Shown piece after piece: positions 20,901 to 35,100 of a stretch of 64,000 bases of DNA (its first letter is position 1; each line of letters begins with the position of its first letter). The notes under the pieces are model-generated. The model did no database searches. It saw nothing but the letters and a program-made list of their open reading frames with translations, and was not told the origin of the DNA. The stretch comes from Shinisaurus crocodilurus. Its lineage: Eukaryota > Chordata > Lepidosauria > Squamata > Shinisauridae. The stretch covers positions 110,427,379 to 110,491,378 of the forward strand of contig CM037876.1 in assembly GCA_021292165.1 (NCBI GenBank), read 5' to 3'. The translations under genes were made by a program, and so were the position numbers.

Positions 20901-23900
20901 AGGCAGAACAGCCATATGAGAGAAGGATGGCTGCTTGCAGGCCTTCCTCCCCTTCTCCACTTATAAGTGCGGTAAGCCTAGCAGCAGTACCGAGGCCTAG
21001 TAAATGTGGTAAAATAGTACTGTTGGTGAGTTGAGGGTTAATATTTGGAGGAGGGCTCGTTTTCCTCCCAGTGGAGAGTAGGAAGAAGAAGCCCCTTGTG
21101 GTGTTTAATATTGTTAAGAATTGGTTTTCTTCCTAAGAAGTTAGTATTTCTCCTTTGTTAGAAGCTAGAGAACACCCCATTGCAGCATTATATGGAGCGC
21201 AATGGCAGCTCTGTCTCCATATTCTCCTGGGAGAAAGCAACTTCCTCTTCCCTTCCTCTCATGAGGCACAGGGATGGAGTAGCTGAAAGATAAATGACTG
21301 CACTGTGGCCTAGTAGTTCAGGTAAGAACGGAGTGGAAAGGAATAGCAACTCTTTCTCTGTCCTGTCCTGAGAAAGCTGCTATTTCTCCACTTCCCCTCA
21401 TGAGGTTCAGAATTGGAGTGTGGTAAGAGCCAACTGGCAGCACTGAGGGCTAGCCTTTGAGGTAAGGACAAAGTGAAGAGGGATGGTGACTCCTTGTAGG
21501 CCCCTTCCAACTCTACTTTTCTATGATTCTATGATTCCCCTCTCAGTAAGGCTGCCCACTCCCCTTCTTCTGGGAGACATGCAGTAGTACTGCTACCCAG
21601 GAGCTGAATCACATGTTTTAAATAGAATCGCTTGCTGTGTTGTGCACCCCGGCTTTAAAGCTAGATGTGTGGGAAGCAGTAATCGTTCCTAACTTTCTAG
21701 CAATCTCCATCATTGCCACACATCAACCAAACAAAAACATAAAAACAAACAATAAAAACCTGTATTTGGCTGAGTGGTAGATGCCTACTATACTCCGCAG
21801 TGACAAATCTAGCCTGACATTGCATTCCTGTAGAGAGCAAGTGTGATTTGGTGGATGGTATGTTTCATTTTTACTGAAGAAATCTGGGTATTTGACCATG
21901 AAGCATTCTGGCTGGTCTGTACTTACCTATGGGGCATTTGGTCTGGTTCTGAGAAAATTATTTTCTCCCAGTTTAATTGACCTCTAAATTGTAAGGACAC
22001 AAATATGTTGAATAACAATCTTCAAAATAATTGTATTTTTGTTCTTGAAATGGACATTTCAGAGGATGTATTTGATAGGGACATGGCTTCCTCATGGCAG
22101 TAGGTTTCTCAGAAATACTATAAAGCTGGATATTTCCCTTAGGGTGCAATCCTATGCATGTTTAGAGAGAACATTCCCAGCATGCCCCAACTAGTATGCA
22201 GAGGATTACACCCTGAGTGTTAGCAATATTGATACAGGCCTGTGGCTTACGCTGGCTCAGCTTGTCTGAGCGTGGAAAGCTAAGCAGGGTCAGGCCTGGT
22301 TGTTATTTGGATGGGAGACCCCTTCTCTAGTTTCCTGCATTGAGCAGGGGGTTGGACTCGATAGCCTGTAGGCTCCTTCCAACTCTAGCAGATCTATGAA
22401 ATCTATGAAATCTACTAATGATTTCTTAGCGTTCACAACATCACTATTGATTTCTTGGATGGACAAAGTCCTTCTGGAAACCTAAGAGAAAAGGCATTTC
22501 CCACTGCAAGAAAGCTGACCTGTATACTACCCACATGTTACTATATTTCTCCTGATCTGTTGTGAAGAAAAGAAATGAGTGGTTTATGAAATCACTTAGA
22601 TATTCAGTGTGATGATGTCTGATCTCACAATGAGAACTTTTCAGCACCTTGGACAGGAGTAACTTCAGTCAATAGCTGATCACTGGGTTAAAAAAAACTG
22701 CCTCCAGGGACTATGCCTTGCAGTTGTCAAATGGCATCCTTGCTAGCTGGGGAATGCTGGGAATTGTAGGACTTTTTTCTGTCGAAACATGCATAGTATT
22801 GCGCCCTTCAAAGAATGTTTTGCAAAAATTAACAAACATAATTTACTATGCTGGTTTCACAATCCAGAAAGCTCTTTAACTCTTTTAGCTGTTCTCCAGA
22901 ACTTGCCGGCAAGACTTTGGACTTTAAAAATAAAAGCAGCCCATTCTTGTCCCTTACAATCCTTTGTCTCATCTCATCACAAATTGCCTTTGAAACACCC
23001 TTTAGGTTCCAAAGTAGCTTGCTATGTGGCACAGGGGCTGCTGAGGATCATAAAATGAAATAAAGCCTCTTGGGCATGTAGTGTCTAGATTGTTGCCTTT
23101 CTACATATCACTTTGAAAATGGCATATAAAGAATTCAAGTGATTGTATTGTTGCATCAGATTTATATGGCCATGCTTTAGTATTTTGGTATGTGATAGTT
23201 TTTGTGAGTGCTGAAAATACTCTCCTCTCTCTATATATATTATGCACTAGTTTACTTCTTAAAAATGCTTTCTGAACATTATAGGGCGCATTGGTTCCCA
23301 AGTCATCATCCCATATCGCTGTGATCAGTATGACCTCATGTACCTTCGGCCCATGGGTGACCTGGGACAGCTCCTTTTTATGGTAGGCTTTCCGACTTTT
23401 CCCAGTTAATAATCCAATTTGATTTATGATAGGAAAGGTACACTATTCACTTGCTAAGTAGCAAAAAGTTGGGCCATAAATAACATATTTCTGAAAGGTT
23501 TTGGCACATTATTTCATTTCTTTTGTGATTTGTGCTCTGGTTACCAGGAATGGGATCCGCACAACAAAGATTCTACTCGAAGAGCTCTTGAGCACAGCAA
23601 TGTAGTCATCAATCTTGTTGGGAAAGAATGGGAAACAAGGTAACTTCTTTGTCCCTTTTGAATAGACTGAAGGCTGGCCATATAGACACACTCTCTCTCC
23701 AGATGTTTTGGACTACAGCTTCCATAATACCTGACCATTGGCCAGGGTGGCTGGGGCTGGTGGGACTTGTCCAAAATATCTGGAGATCACCAGGTTGCTG
23801 AACCCTAGTGTAGTGGGTTTCAGGTGTTCAAAGCATCTCATGTACATTACTGTACCTTGATAATAGTTACAGCAGGCTTGGAAGGCATGTTGATATATCT

Positions 23901-26900
23901 ATTCCCGTATTCAGAGTTCCACGGTTTTTGGCTTGCCTTTGTAACCAAGCCAAAAATTGTGGTTGCTAGAACCCAGGCCCACTAACTTGTGTTGTTCCTT
24001 CACACAATCTTTTTCTCCCTTTCCGCTGCACCAAATTTGGATCTGGAAGGGGTAGCTGGGGGCATGTTAATTTGGCCCTGCACTGCTGAAGTACAGCCAA
24101 ACAGGCCTGTGGCTTATGCTGGCTCAGCTTGTCTGAGCGTGGAAAACTAAGCAGGGTCAGGCCTGGTTATTGGATGGGAGACCCCTCCCTCCTCTAGTTT
24201 CTTGCATTGAGCAGGGGGTTGGACTCCATGGCCTTGTAGGCCCCTTCCAACTCTATGATCTATGAATCTATCTATGAAACCCCCAGCTTTCCTCCCAACT
24301 GTGTAGTTTAGGATGATCCCTACCATACTTTTCAGGTCCAAAGTTGGGAAGAAGGCTGGGTTTCATCATGGTCACCAGGGGGCAGTGGCACACTTGTGAC
24401 AGTGACCGTAACAAACAAAAATGTGGAACTGTGCACATATTGCAGATGGATGTTTGATGTTGAGAATAAACTGGCTTACCCTAGGCCATCTAGTGAGTTC
24501 ATGGTGTGGGTGGGACTTGTTCTGTAGAGATTTCTAGGCTTGCACTCTTAGCCACTACTCTGCACGATCCTGATTGTGATGTGATAAATTAATGACTTGG
24601 CAATAAACATGTGTAGTAATTAAACATTTTTGTCTTCTTTCAGAAACTTCAAGTATGAAGATGTTTTTGTTAATATTCCCAGGGAGATTGCTCAGCTCTC
24701 AAGGGAAGCTGGAATAGAAAAGTTTATTCACATTTCTCATCTGAATGCAGACATGAAAAGTCCTTCAAAATACCTTAGGAATAAAGTAAGCCTGATAATG
24801 CATGTTACTACTTTTGGTTTTAGATGATGCTATTTTGTATTTTGTAACTATATTTTCAGGGTATTAGGGGCAGAATTAAAAGCCCCTTCAGCTTTCATTT
24901 TCTTTAAGTATATATGAACACAAAATAGTTTACAAAGCCCAAGGAGTTGTAGACGCTCTCGGAATCAAAGGAATATCAAATCAAGCTTCTCTTTTCCTAA
25001 GTTCCACTTAACATATTATAGTAAATCTTTAGAAAAGCATTTCAGCATGAGAAAATGCATGGTCAAAGTGTAGCTGGGGCTGTGGTTTACTGCATTTTTC
25101 CTGTGCTCTTTAAACAAAAGGTGTGGTCAGTCCATAATAAAAACATGGAGGACTGTGCTTTGGGTTATAAGGAAGATGAAGATTTTCTGGACATAACAGA
25201 GGAAGTGATTCTTGAAAGACAGCAGGAAGGAGGAATTTCTAAAGAAAAGGAAGTGTATCTTGGACGTGATGGAAAGTTTGCCATGCATGACTCATCCATG
25301 AGGGATCAAACAATACTGTCAAACATGGCTTTGATCATATTGCAAGTGACTGTGAGACTCAGGGTAGAAAGTCAAAGGACCCTGGGGAACAGGTGATGTT
25401 TTCATCACTTTTTCCTGTTGAAGGCCATGGCCTAGGAAGAGAGAGAAGAATCCTGGAAGACAATAATTGGAAATGCAGGTGGTGTCATGGGAAAGGTTTG
25501 GATTCTTGGATCCCATAGTCTGTGCTTCCAGGATGAAGGAGATGGCTCACATTTCATGAGTACTGGGAAGAAAGTGGCAGGAAACTCACAAACCTGATCA
25601 GGAGGGCTTGAACTAAATCCTTTAGGTTAGGACAATGAAATCTAGATGACAACGGAACTGAGAGAGGCAGCTGGCACCTTTGAACAGGTGTAAACAACTT
25701 GGTGTCCTCCAGATGTTTTGCACAACAACTCCCATAATCCATGGGCCTTGGCCATGCTGTCTGGGGCTTATAGAAGTTGTAGTCCAAAACAGCTGGAGGA
25801 CATTGGGTTGCCTATCCCTGCCTTAGTAAACAGAAACAGCATTGAAGATGATTTTGAAAGAATGAAGAATAAAGACAGAATGAAGAAGAAAGAAGTGGTC
25901 GGTGGGGATGAAGGCAAAGGGGCAGGGACAAAAATACAAAAAAACCCCACCAGCCTATTTAACTTGAGGCTTGTTCTGCCAGTAACCAAGCCTTAGGAGA
26001 GACATTTCAACCTTTTAAGAATGCAGAAAGGACTGCACAAAAGCCAGGAAACCACCAATCAGTGGTTGAGGGAAAGGGTGTGGGGCCAGGGGAACCCTGG
26101 AGGGCTGGACCGGGATCTCAGGAGGGCCAGAGTTGACCCTTGGGGCTGTGGTTCCCCACCCCTGCTCTGGTTCTTCTGCCTGGGTTTGCAGTGATCCCCA
26201 CATGGATGAGGTCAGGCATGGTGACCCTCTGACCCATGGGCTTAATCTGCCGCTTGAGGCCTCAGAATCTGGCCCTTGACACCCTTCCCAAGCCACACAC
26301 CCTTCCCAGGTCACCACACACCCAGTGCGCTTCTCTCTCTGTCCTTCCCAGACTCCAGTTTTTGACTTTCTTCCCCTTTTTGTTTTTCTATACCTGACAG
26401 CTCCTCCAACAGCTGTCAAGGACTAAAGAACATTGAGCACTTCAAAGAGATGATAGCCAAAGATTGAAAGGACTCTCCCTAACCCCTCTCTTTGTCCTCA
26501 GCAGAGGTCCTTGTTCATCCTGGGCTGTTAGCTCCACCTTAATCCCTGGTCGGAAGAGCTGTTGGGGAAGAAAAAAGTTTCGTATGTGTGATTACTGTGA
26601 AGCTGAGAAAATGGGAAGAGAGGGAAAAGTGTGGAGTGTGTGAATATCGGTGGGGAGGGGCTTGAACTGAAAAAAACTAGTTCTACCAACTTTCAGCTTT
26701 GTTCCCCCCACCACTGGCATGCGACCCCCGGCAGGTTTCCACTCAATCAATGTGGTCCTTGGACTGAAAAATGTTCCCCACCCTGGATTAGAAATTGGGA
26801 ATCACCACTCAGCAAGGGTTTCTTCCATGCTGTGCTAGGTCTTTTGAGCTTTCCTGAGGGAGCTCAATTTTGATTTGAGGATTTCCCTGGGTGTAGTTCT

Positions 26901-29123
26901 CACAAGCTGGTTCTTATCATCCCTTACGTACTCACCAGAAGAAAATCCCAAAGAGGAGCATTTTCTCATTGCTCTCATATTCATGCACATATTCAAGGAT
27001 GTGTATTCTGTGCAGAAAACTATCCCAACAGGAAACCCAAATTCTACACTTTAAACGTGAATGTTGAGATTGTCCAATTGCTGGATTTTGCACTACATAA
27101 CCAATTCCATATGAGTAGCGATTCTGTGGATTCAGCTCAGAATCTGTTGGACTAAAATGCGATTGAAATAGTGCTTAAACAGTTTTAAAACTCTTGCATT
27201 AATTTGCAGGAAAAGTCAGTTTATGAAAATTTGAATACCTTCGGTTCTCATAAGTGGATAACACTGGAATTGCTTATCATAAACCAGTAATGTATAGGAC
27301 ATTTAATCTTGTTTAAATTATATGGACTGCATACTATGTAGAGTTGGCACACAACTGTGATGAGGGTATGAGGATATAGTGAGCTACCCTTAACTGTTGT
27401 GAACTGTCTAGAGCAGTGTTCTCCAACCTTGGGTCCCCAGATGTTACAACTCCCAGCATGCACCAGTTGTAGGCCCAAAACATCTGGGGACCCAAGGTTG
27501 GAGAACACTGAAGAGAGCTACAGCTATTTGGCCGTATAGAAATGTAATAAATAACTGTGTGCACTTTGATGGATTTTGTGTTTTAAATACATTTTGGTGA
27601 TCCTGGTGTGTGTGTGTGCCTTTTGTTTTGTCTGCGGCTTTTGTTAATTGTTACATTTCTTAGGTAACATTTTATGGTGCTAAATATGTATTTGTCCTGT
27701 AAGTTAGAAAAAATTAAGAATTAAAGAGCCAAGTTGTATACAACTTCTTGGTAGTCTTATCAAAGGGTAAACTAAATCATTTTAGTTATGAAATACTGTG
27801 TATCTTGTACATGGATGGGAAATTAATCACTTTCTAACGACTTGTTGATAGGCTGTTGGAGAAAAGGTCGTGAGGGAGGAATTTCCAGATGCCATCATTA
27901 TGAAGCCATCTGAAATGTTTGGGAGAGAGGACAGATTTTTCAACCATTATGCAAGTAAGTGCACTTATTGCAACATGAATTCTATTTTATTAAGAGGAAT
28001 ATAGTGTTAGAGTACAGGATTGAATATCAGTTCATACAGCATTTGTACATAAATTGTCCTCTATTTCATGTCTTTGAGATCCTGTTTCAGATCTTAGTGT
28101 TTGCTAGGAATGAATTGTGATTGCCTGTTAGTCTGTTTTGATTTGTGGAGATCCATCTTTGATTCTATGTAAAATACACTGCATTTGTTTTTATAATATC
28201 AAGCTCTAGCACATGGTGTCCTGAGTTTTTGGACTTCATGTATGTATAATAGTTAGCAAGTCTGCTGTGAATAGCAGAATTTTTCTTGTCTTGTAAGGGC
28301 TTTATTACTAACAATGCAGTCCTATGAATGTCTACTCAGAAGTAAGCCTCATTGTTCAATGGGGCTTACGTCCTGGTAAGTGTGTATAGGATTGCAGCCT
28401 AAGTGTAATCCAATTTAAGTACAGTCCACCAGCCACTTGATCTAGTTCATTCCTATGACTGTTTCAGTGGACTGCCCCTAGCACTGTGGGTTTATAGCAG
28501 TGTTCTCCAGCCTTGGGTCCCCAGATGTTTTTGGCCTACAGCTCCCAGCGGCATGCTGGGAGTTGTAGGCCAAAAACATCTGGGGACCCAAGGTTGGAGA
28601 ACACTGGTTTATAGAATGCTAGCACAGTATAAAACTTAGGCTCTGTACAATTTAACTTCCCAAAAGTGCTTGTTTTCATTAAAAAAAAAAAATCATGTTT
28701 CTAGGCAGAGCTAGAAAGATACATTTTAAACTATAAAGTCGCTGTCTCCTTAAGGCAGGGGTAGGCAACTTGGTGCCCTCCAAATATTTTAAGCTACAGC
28801 TCTGGTCAGGCTGAGGCAGCATGGCCAATGGTCAAGAGTTTTGGGGAGTTGTAGTCCAAAACATCTGGAGGGCACTGGGTTGCCTACCCCTGCCTTTAAG
28901 GCTTTCAGAAACCAAATATGTTTCTTCCTTAAACCTTTGGGAGACAGGGGAATTCTGCTGTGTTCTTCCCTATTAGGTTGACTTGCTATGACCAGGTACT
29001 AGCTGCCTTCCTGTAACTCTTCTTCCTAGCTCTCTGTTATCCCAGCACTTGTCATTATATTCAGAGACAGATGCAAGACCATGTTGAGAGATACTTTTGG
29101 AAGTTTGAATTGTATATTATTAT

Positions 29124-29166
<43 letters not shown>

Positions 29167-32100
29167 AACAACCACCTTTGGTCCTCAGGGTGCAAACCCT
29201 CACAAAGTGGATTATAACTTAATTCAAAATACAAAATAATCAAGCTCCAAAACACTATTCAATACAATTTTAACTTTTGTTGTTTACACTTCCATTCAAT
29301 TTAATATGAAAATTTTATTTTATATTATACTATTCAGACATCCACTCATCATTATAATTAAAATATTGCAATAGTTGCATATTATTACAGTGAGTGGCAC
29401 TTACAGTTTCAGTGAGTAAATAAATTGGACGTGTGCTTCATCTTGATAGAATTATGAGCTTTCCTTTTCAGTGATTAATAAATAAAGGTGCCCAGTTTTG
29501 AGCAAATGTATTGGTTTCAATCATAGTATTATCAATGGAATTTAATATACTTTACACTTAAGTAGCAGTTTTGAATGTTCCACAGTGCTTCATTTTATCT
29601 CAGTAACCCTTACAATAGTCCTGCAATGTAGGTTAGTATTATAGAGATGGGAGAGGGGTCTGAAGCTGACCAAGAATGGCCTCCCTAAAGCCACCTAGTG
29701 AGTTTCTGGCAGAGGCAAGACTTAAACAAGTGACTTTCAGACTCATAGCTCAGTCTCTCTTGCCACCATGCTATCCTACCTTTACATTTTAAGGTGATAA
29801 GGATCAGCTTGCCAAATCCAATGACTTGGATCCATAGAGTGATCTTAGGAATACTGAAAGGTTTGGGCATGCTCAGTGGAATTGTATATATTCCCTTTCG
29901 ACAGATGCAGGAGATCATTTAACACAGCTGATTTTCATTTTGAGGTATTTACTTTATTTTGCTCTGTAGTACTGAGGTGTTTGTTCTTTGATTTACAAAC
30001 AGCCACACTTCTCTTCTCCAGTAACTTATCTATCTTGATTCAGACATGCGCTGGTTTATTGGGGTGCCACTGATTGCCTTTGGCAAGAAAACTGTGAAGC
30101 AACCTATCTATGTAAGTATTATGCGTATACATGAAACCATTGGGAGAGGTTGTCTGGAGTTCTCCAGTTTGGTGCCATCACTAAACTGATGACACCCAGG
30201 TCTATAGTGCCTTTCCATCTGAATCAGGAGTGGGCAACTTCAGTAGATCTGGAGGCCATTTTTGCCTACTGGACCCCCACTGCAGGCCGCATTCCAAGGG
30301 GCACCATACAGTCCATGAAGTTCCCCCTGCCCCCCCAAAAGAAAAAAAAAGGCCCTGAATCACTGTCACTCCATAGCACTACAATGACTAGATTTAGCTT
30401 GTTTGCAAGTTAAATTTAACCCTTTTGGCACTTTGTAGCAGCTACAGAGCACCCAAAGGGCCAAATTTAGCTTGCAAACAAGCTGTTCTTACTCTCAGTC
30501 ATCAGTATCTGATGGCGAACTAATTGAAACTTAATCTAGACAAGATAGGTGTTCCTGGTTAATGGAAAGGCACATCAGCAAATAGGAATTCAACCTGTGC
30601 TGGATGGGGTTACACCCCCCCACTGAAAACTCCAGTATGCAGTTTGGGTGTACCCATGGATTGAGCCCTGAACGTGGATGCCCAGGTTTCATCAATTGCC
30701 AGGAGTATGTTTGTGTAGTTGAGGCTAGTTCATCAACTGCACCCATTCCTAGAGATGTCTGGTTTGGACATGGTCATTCATGCCTTAGTTACATCCTGTT
30801 TGGATTACTATAACACGCTCTCTGTGATGCTGCCTTTGAAAAGTGTTTGGAAACTTCAGCTGGTCCAGAATGCTGCAGTCAGACTGTTGACTGGGGCCAG
30901 TTAGAGAAAGCACATCTCTCCCTTGTTACAACAGCTTCACTGGCTTCCAGTCTGATCCAGGCACAATTCAAAGTGCCTGTTATAACCTATACTGCCCAAT
31001 ATGGCTTGGGGCCAGGCTACCTGAAAGACTGCCTTCTCCCATATGAACCTGCCCAGGTGTTAGGATCTTTGGAGGAGGCCCTTCTCTCGGTCCTGCTGCC
31101 ATCAAAGGTGTGTTTGAGAGCGTGAGTGAGGGCCTTCTCAGTGGCTGCTTCCAGGCTCTGGAATTCCTTGATGGGGGAAGCTAAGTTGTCCCTCCCTCTG
31201 TTGTCCTTCTGCCAGAAGGGCAAGACGTTTTTATTCAGGCAGCCCTTTGGCATATCAGCTGGTCTGCTACTGAAGGGTTTTTTTTAATTCATTGGTGCAG
31301 CTTATTTAATTGATTGCTGTGTTTTTGTTGTTTTAACATGTTTTATGGTATGGCCAGTATCCTACCATGTCCTTCTGCTAATGCAAATTACGTTGTGCTA
31401 GCATCAGGAACCTCTAGCACAGGGCTCTCCAACCTTGGGTCCCCAGATGTTGCTGGCCTACAGCTCCCAGCATACCCAGCCAGCATGGCTAATGGCAAGG
31501 GATTCTGGGAGCTGTAGTCCAGCAACACCTGGGGACCCAAGGTTGGAGAGCCCTGCTCTAGCACAACACCATGAGAATCCTGTCGCACCAGCTAATACAA
31601 TTGGCATTGCGTTAGAGGTCCCTAGTGCTAGCGAAACTTAATTTGCATTAGCAGAAGGACATGGTAGGGTACTGCCCTATGTTTTATTTAGATTTTGTTT
31701 TAATTTGGATTTTATAGTTGGCTGCCATGAGCACCATTATTTGGCAGACAGGTAGGATGAAAAATATTTCATGATTATTGTACCTCACTTCAATTTTTTT
31801 TAACTTACTGTCTTTTCTTTATTATTATCCCATAGGTTGTTGATGTAGCCAAGGCAATCCTTAGTGCTATTAAGGACGCAGATTCTAAAGGAAAAACATA
31901 CACATTGACTGGGTAGGCATTTTGTACTCATACACACTATAGTTACTTAAGATGGTGTGTACTCTCTGATGTGGATTTAGGTCATATATGCTCACTTGAG
32001 ATATTATTTTTATTGGACATAAATCAGTAACTGTATGCCATAGATTGCAGTTTCCTAAGGCAACTGAAGAACATGGCGGGAGAATAGTTTTTTTCTAATG

Positions 32101-35100
32101 TTAATAGGCCTATTTAAACTGTTGAAATGTTAAAGTGTTTAAACTGTACCCTGTGGGTCTGCCCGGGTTGGGTTTGTGAGTGTGCTTGCATTGTGTTATC
32201 CAGTAGGGAGATGAGGTGCTTTATCAGTTTTTTGGGGCAAAGGTTCTTACATATTTGGGGGGGGGGGGGGGTTTGTCCCAAGCAGATCTGACAGTCATCA
32301 CACATAACTTCTGAAGCCTTTAGAATTGACTATTGCAGTAAAGCCTTGCAGTTACTGGGCCAAACATTGTTTTTCTGTGACAATGTCTGTATTGTCTGCC
32401 ATAAATATTTGTAATTTGAGATATGAAAACATTGGCAGAGCTCCAGTAGTTAGATGACAAAAAAATACGATCCCATAATCACCTAGGCCACCTTTTAGGG
32501 CAGGAGCCCTGCCAAGGCGGTTTACAACAATACAGTTCATTTAATAAAAACCAAAAGGATAATAAAACACTAAACACCAGCATAAGACAAAACAATTGCA
32601 GCCATAACCCAAAACAGTCTGATAAAAGTTAATTGGGGGAAGGCCAGAGTAAACAAGAAGTAAGTCTTCAGGGCCTTGCTAAAAGCCTGAAATGATAGGG
32701 CCTGGTGGACCCCCAATGGCAACGCATTCAAGAAGTGTGGGGCCGCTGAGGAAAAGGCCCTCTCTCATGTACATGCCTACCTAATTGTCCTCAAAAGTGA
32801 GGGCAGGTTGATATGGGTGAAGGCAGTCCTTTGGTCCCAAACCATTTAAGACTTTAAAGGTCAAAACCAGCACTTTAAATTGGGTTCAGAAATGCACTGG
32901 TAACCAGTCCAGCTGGTGCAGTATAGGCAGTATATGATCTTGACCACCTTGTCCCCACCACATTTAGGCGGCCACATTCTACACCAGCTGAAGTTTGAAG
33001 GACCATCTTCAAAGGCAGCCCCATATAAAGCGCATTACAGTAGTGCAGCCTGGATGTCACCAGTACATGGATAACTGAGGCAAGGTCTGTCCTTTCTAGA
33101 TAGGGGCACAGCTGGCATACCAGCCTAAGCTGGTAAAATGCACTCCTGGATACCACACCCACCTTGGCTTTCCCAGTTAGCACAGAGTCCAAGAGGATTC
33201 CCAGCCTATGCACTTGGTCTTTTAGGAGGATTGCTATACTGAATACTGCTATACTGCTTGGCAACTTAAGTGGAAGGGCCTCTCTAACTGGAATATAGCC
33301 AACATTACATCTTGGAATGTGAAGTTACAAGTAGGACCTAGAACCAGATTGATGCATCTTATGACCTTACTCCAAACAAGGGAGACTATTTTACATGCTC
33401 AGATCATATGTGTGGATTTAGTTCAAAAGTGATGTTGAAAATGTACCTTCCCAGGCCCTTTACTCATTGTTTCAATGCATATTTCTCAAGTGTGTGTGTG
33501 TGTGTGTAATTATTTTTGTTTTGTTTTTTTGCAGTCCTAACAGATACCTCCTTTATGACTTAGTAGAGTATGTTTATGCAGTGCTCCACAGAGCTTTCCT
33601 CCCATATCCGTTGCCTCGTCCTCTGTATCAGTAAGTCTAATATTTTCTTAGTTGAGAAATGGCTCAAACTTCACATGATGTTAATAATTTAGTGTGTGTG
33701 TGTGTGTCTTTTACATAATGCTGCAGTCCTCAATTTTAGGCTGCTGGGGATAACAGAGTGGGGGATATTTTGGAAGTGGAAAACTGTCAAAGAAGAAAGG
33801 ATTAAACTAACCTCTCTTCTCCATTTCCCACTGCCAATCTCTTGTTGGGCTGCAATTGCTAAGTGGTTACTTCTGGGGAGCCGAGAGAGGGCATGCGGGA
33901 GAAAGACAGGTTGCTTACCTGTAACTGCGGTTCTTCGAGTGGTCATCTATGCAGTCACACATATGGGCTCTGCGCCTGCGCGGAGACCGTTTCGGGAAGA
34001 TTCTATAGCTGAGGCAAATTGGGCGGGAACCCCTCCCCCCACGCATCTCCTCTAGCGGGTTTCCGCCCTCTCCCTCAGTCCCCTGAGACCGTCATCGCGA
34101 CCCCAGTGCTAAGGGAGAACATATAGGAAGAAGTTTTCCCAATTTCCTGATATCAATACCGATAGTCGAATTCAGTGGTGTTGTACGGTATCGACCAATG
34201 TAAGCCCAAGAACCCCTAGTTCGGTACACCAGCGAACTCGACGGTGACACCGATGCGGGGATGTATGGGCGGGTTGTGTGACTGCACAGATGACCACTCG
34301 AAGAACCACAGTTACAGGTAAGCAACCTGTCTTTCTTCTTCGTGATCTCTGTGCATCACACATATGGGCAGAGTAGCAAGCTGACTTACTGGAGGAGGGT
34401 TGGTGTCGAAGCTATTGCAGGACCGAGGAAAGGACAGCTCTGCCAAATGCATTGTCCCTTTGTGATCGGACATCGACCTGGTAGTGGGTCACAAATGTGG
34501 AAGGCGTGGACCATGTAGCCGCCTTACAAACGTCAGTCATAGAGACACCTCTTGCAAAGGCTGTAGAGGTTGACACCGCTCTAGTAGAGTGAGCTCGTAC
34601 TGAACTCGGCAGTAATTGTCTTTTGAGCTTGTAAGCCAATTTGATGCAGCTCACTATCCAGGAGGATAACCGCTGGCTCGAGATCGGAGAGCCTTTCGAA
34701 GGTCCCCCATAACAAACGAAACGACGGGGAGACTTCCTGATGGACTCGGTGCGTGCCTTGTAAAATACAAGAGCCCTTCTCACGTCTAGCATGTGAAGCT
34801 GACGCTCCAACGACGATGTTGAGGCCTGAAAGAATGCTGGTAATATAATGTCTTGATTTAGGTGAAAGGTAGACACTACTTTAGGGAGGAATGTCAAATC
34901 CGGGCATAACACCACCTTTTCTTTGTGAAAACTAAGGTACGGTGAATCCACCCTTAGGGCTGTCAGTTCCGAGGCTCTGCGAGCGGAGGTAATGGCTATA
35001 AGAAATGTGGTTTTAAAAGAAACCAAACGAAGATCCGTCGAAGCCATGGGCTCGAATGGCTTGGACATGAGCACTTGCAGGACTAATTGCAGGTCCCAGA

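Larger units (their letters stand above)
17394..23284 (+). other. NDUFA9 intron 2 and its repeats
   Basis: It contains TTA-flanked MITE long forms at 17732-18180 and 19090-19565, a related fragment at about 18390-18640, a CR1-like tail at 21495-21537 (CTTGTAGGCCCCTTCCAACT), MITE arms at about 22140-22213 and 22735-22806, and a 5S-SINE at 22237-22406. Long AT-rich stretches (18660-19080 and 19570-20050) show nothing recognisable. Confidence 0.7.
24786..27851 (+). other. NDUFA9 intron 5 and its repeats
   Basis: It contains hAT-type MITEs at 25685-25820 and 27414-27510 and old hAT-like pieces at about 26040-26170 (GGAGGGCTGG, GTTCCCCACCCCTG). A 113-codon open frame at 25055-25396 has no recognised domain and is not proposed as a gene. 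Confidence 0.65.
27955..30043 (+). other. NDUFA9 intron 6 and its repeats
   Basis: It contains the palindromic repeat at 28313-28402, two hAT MITEs (28498-28606 and 28756-28892) and a (GAT)n microsatellite at 29122-29166. The rest (29170-30040) is AT-rich with nothing recognised. Confidence 0.7.

Noticed and set aside
25055..25396. 113-codon frame in NDUFA9 intron 5
   Set aside because: No recognised domain, no splice support and not part of the NDUFA9 frame. It could be an old repeat fragment, but a gene cannot be supported.
29061..29255. Polyserine frame on the minus strand
   Set aside because: Translation of the (GAT)n microsatellite.
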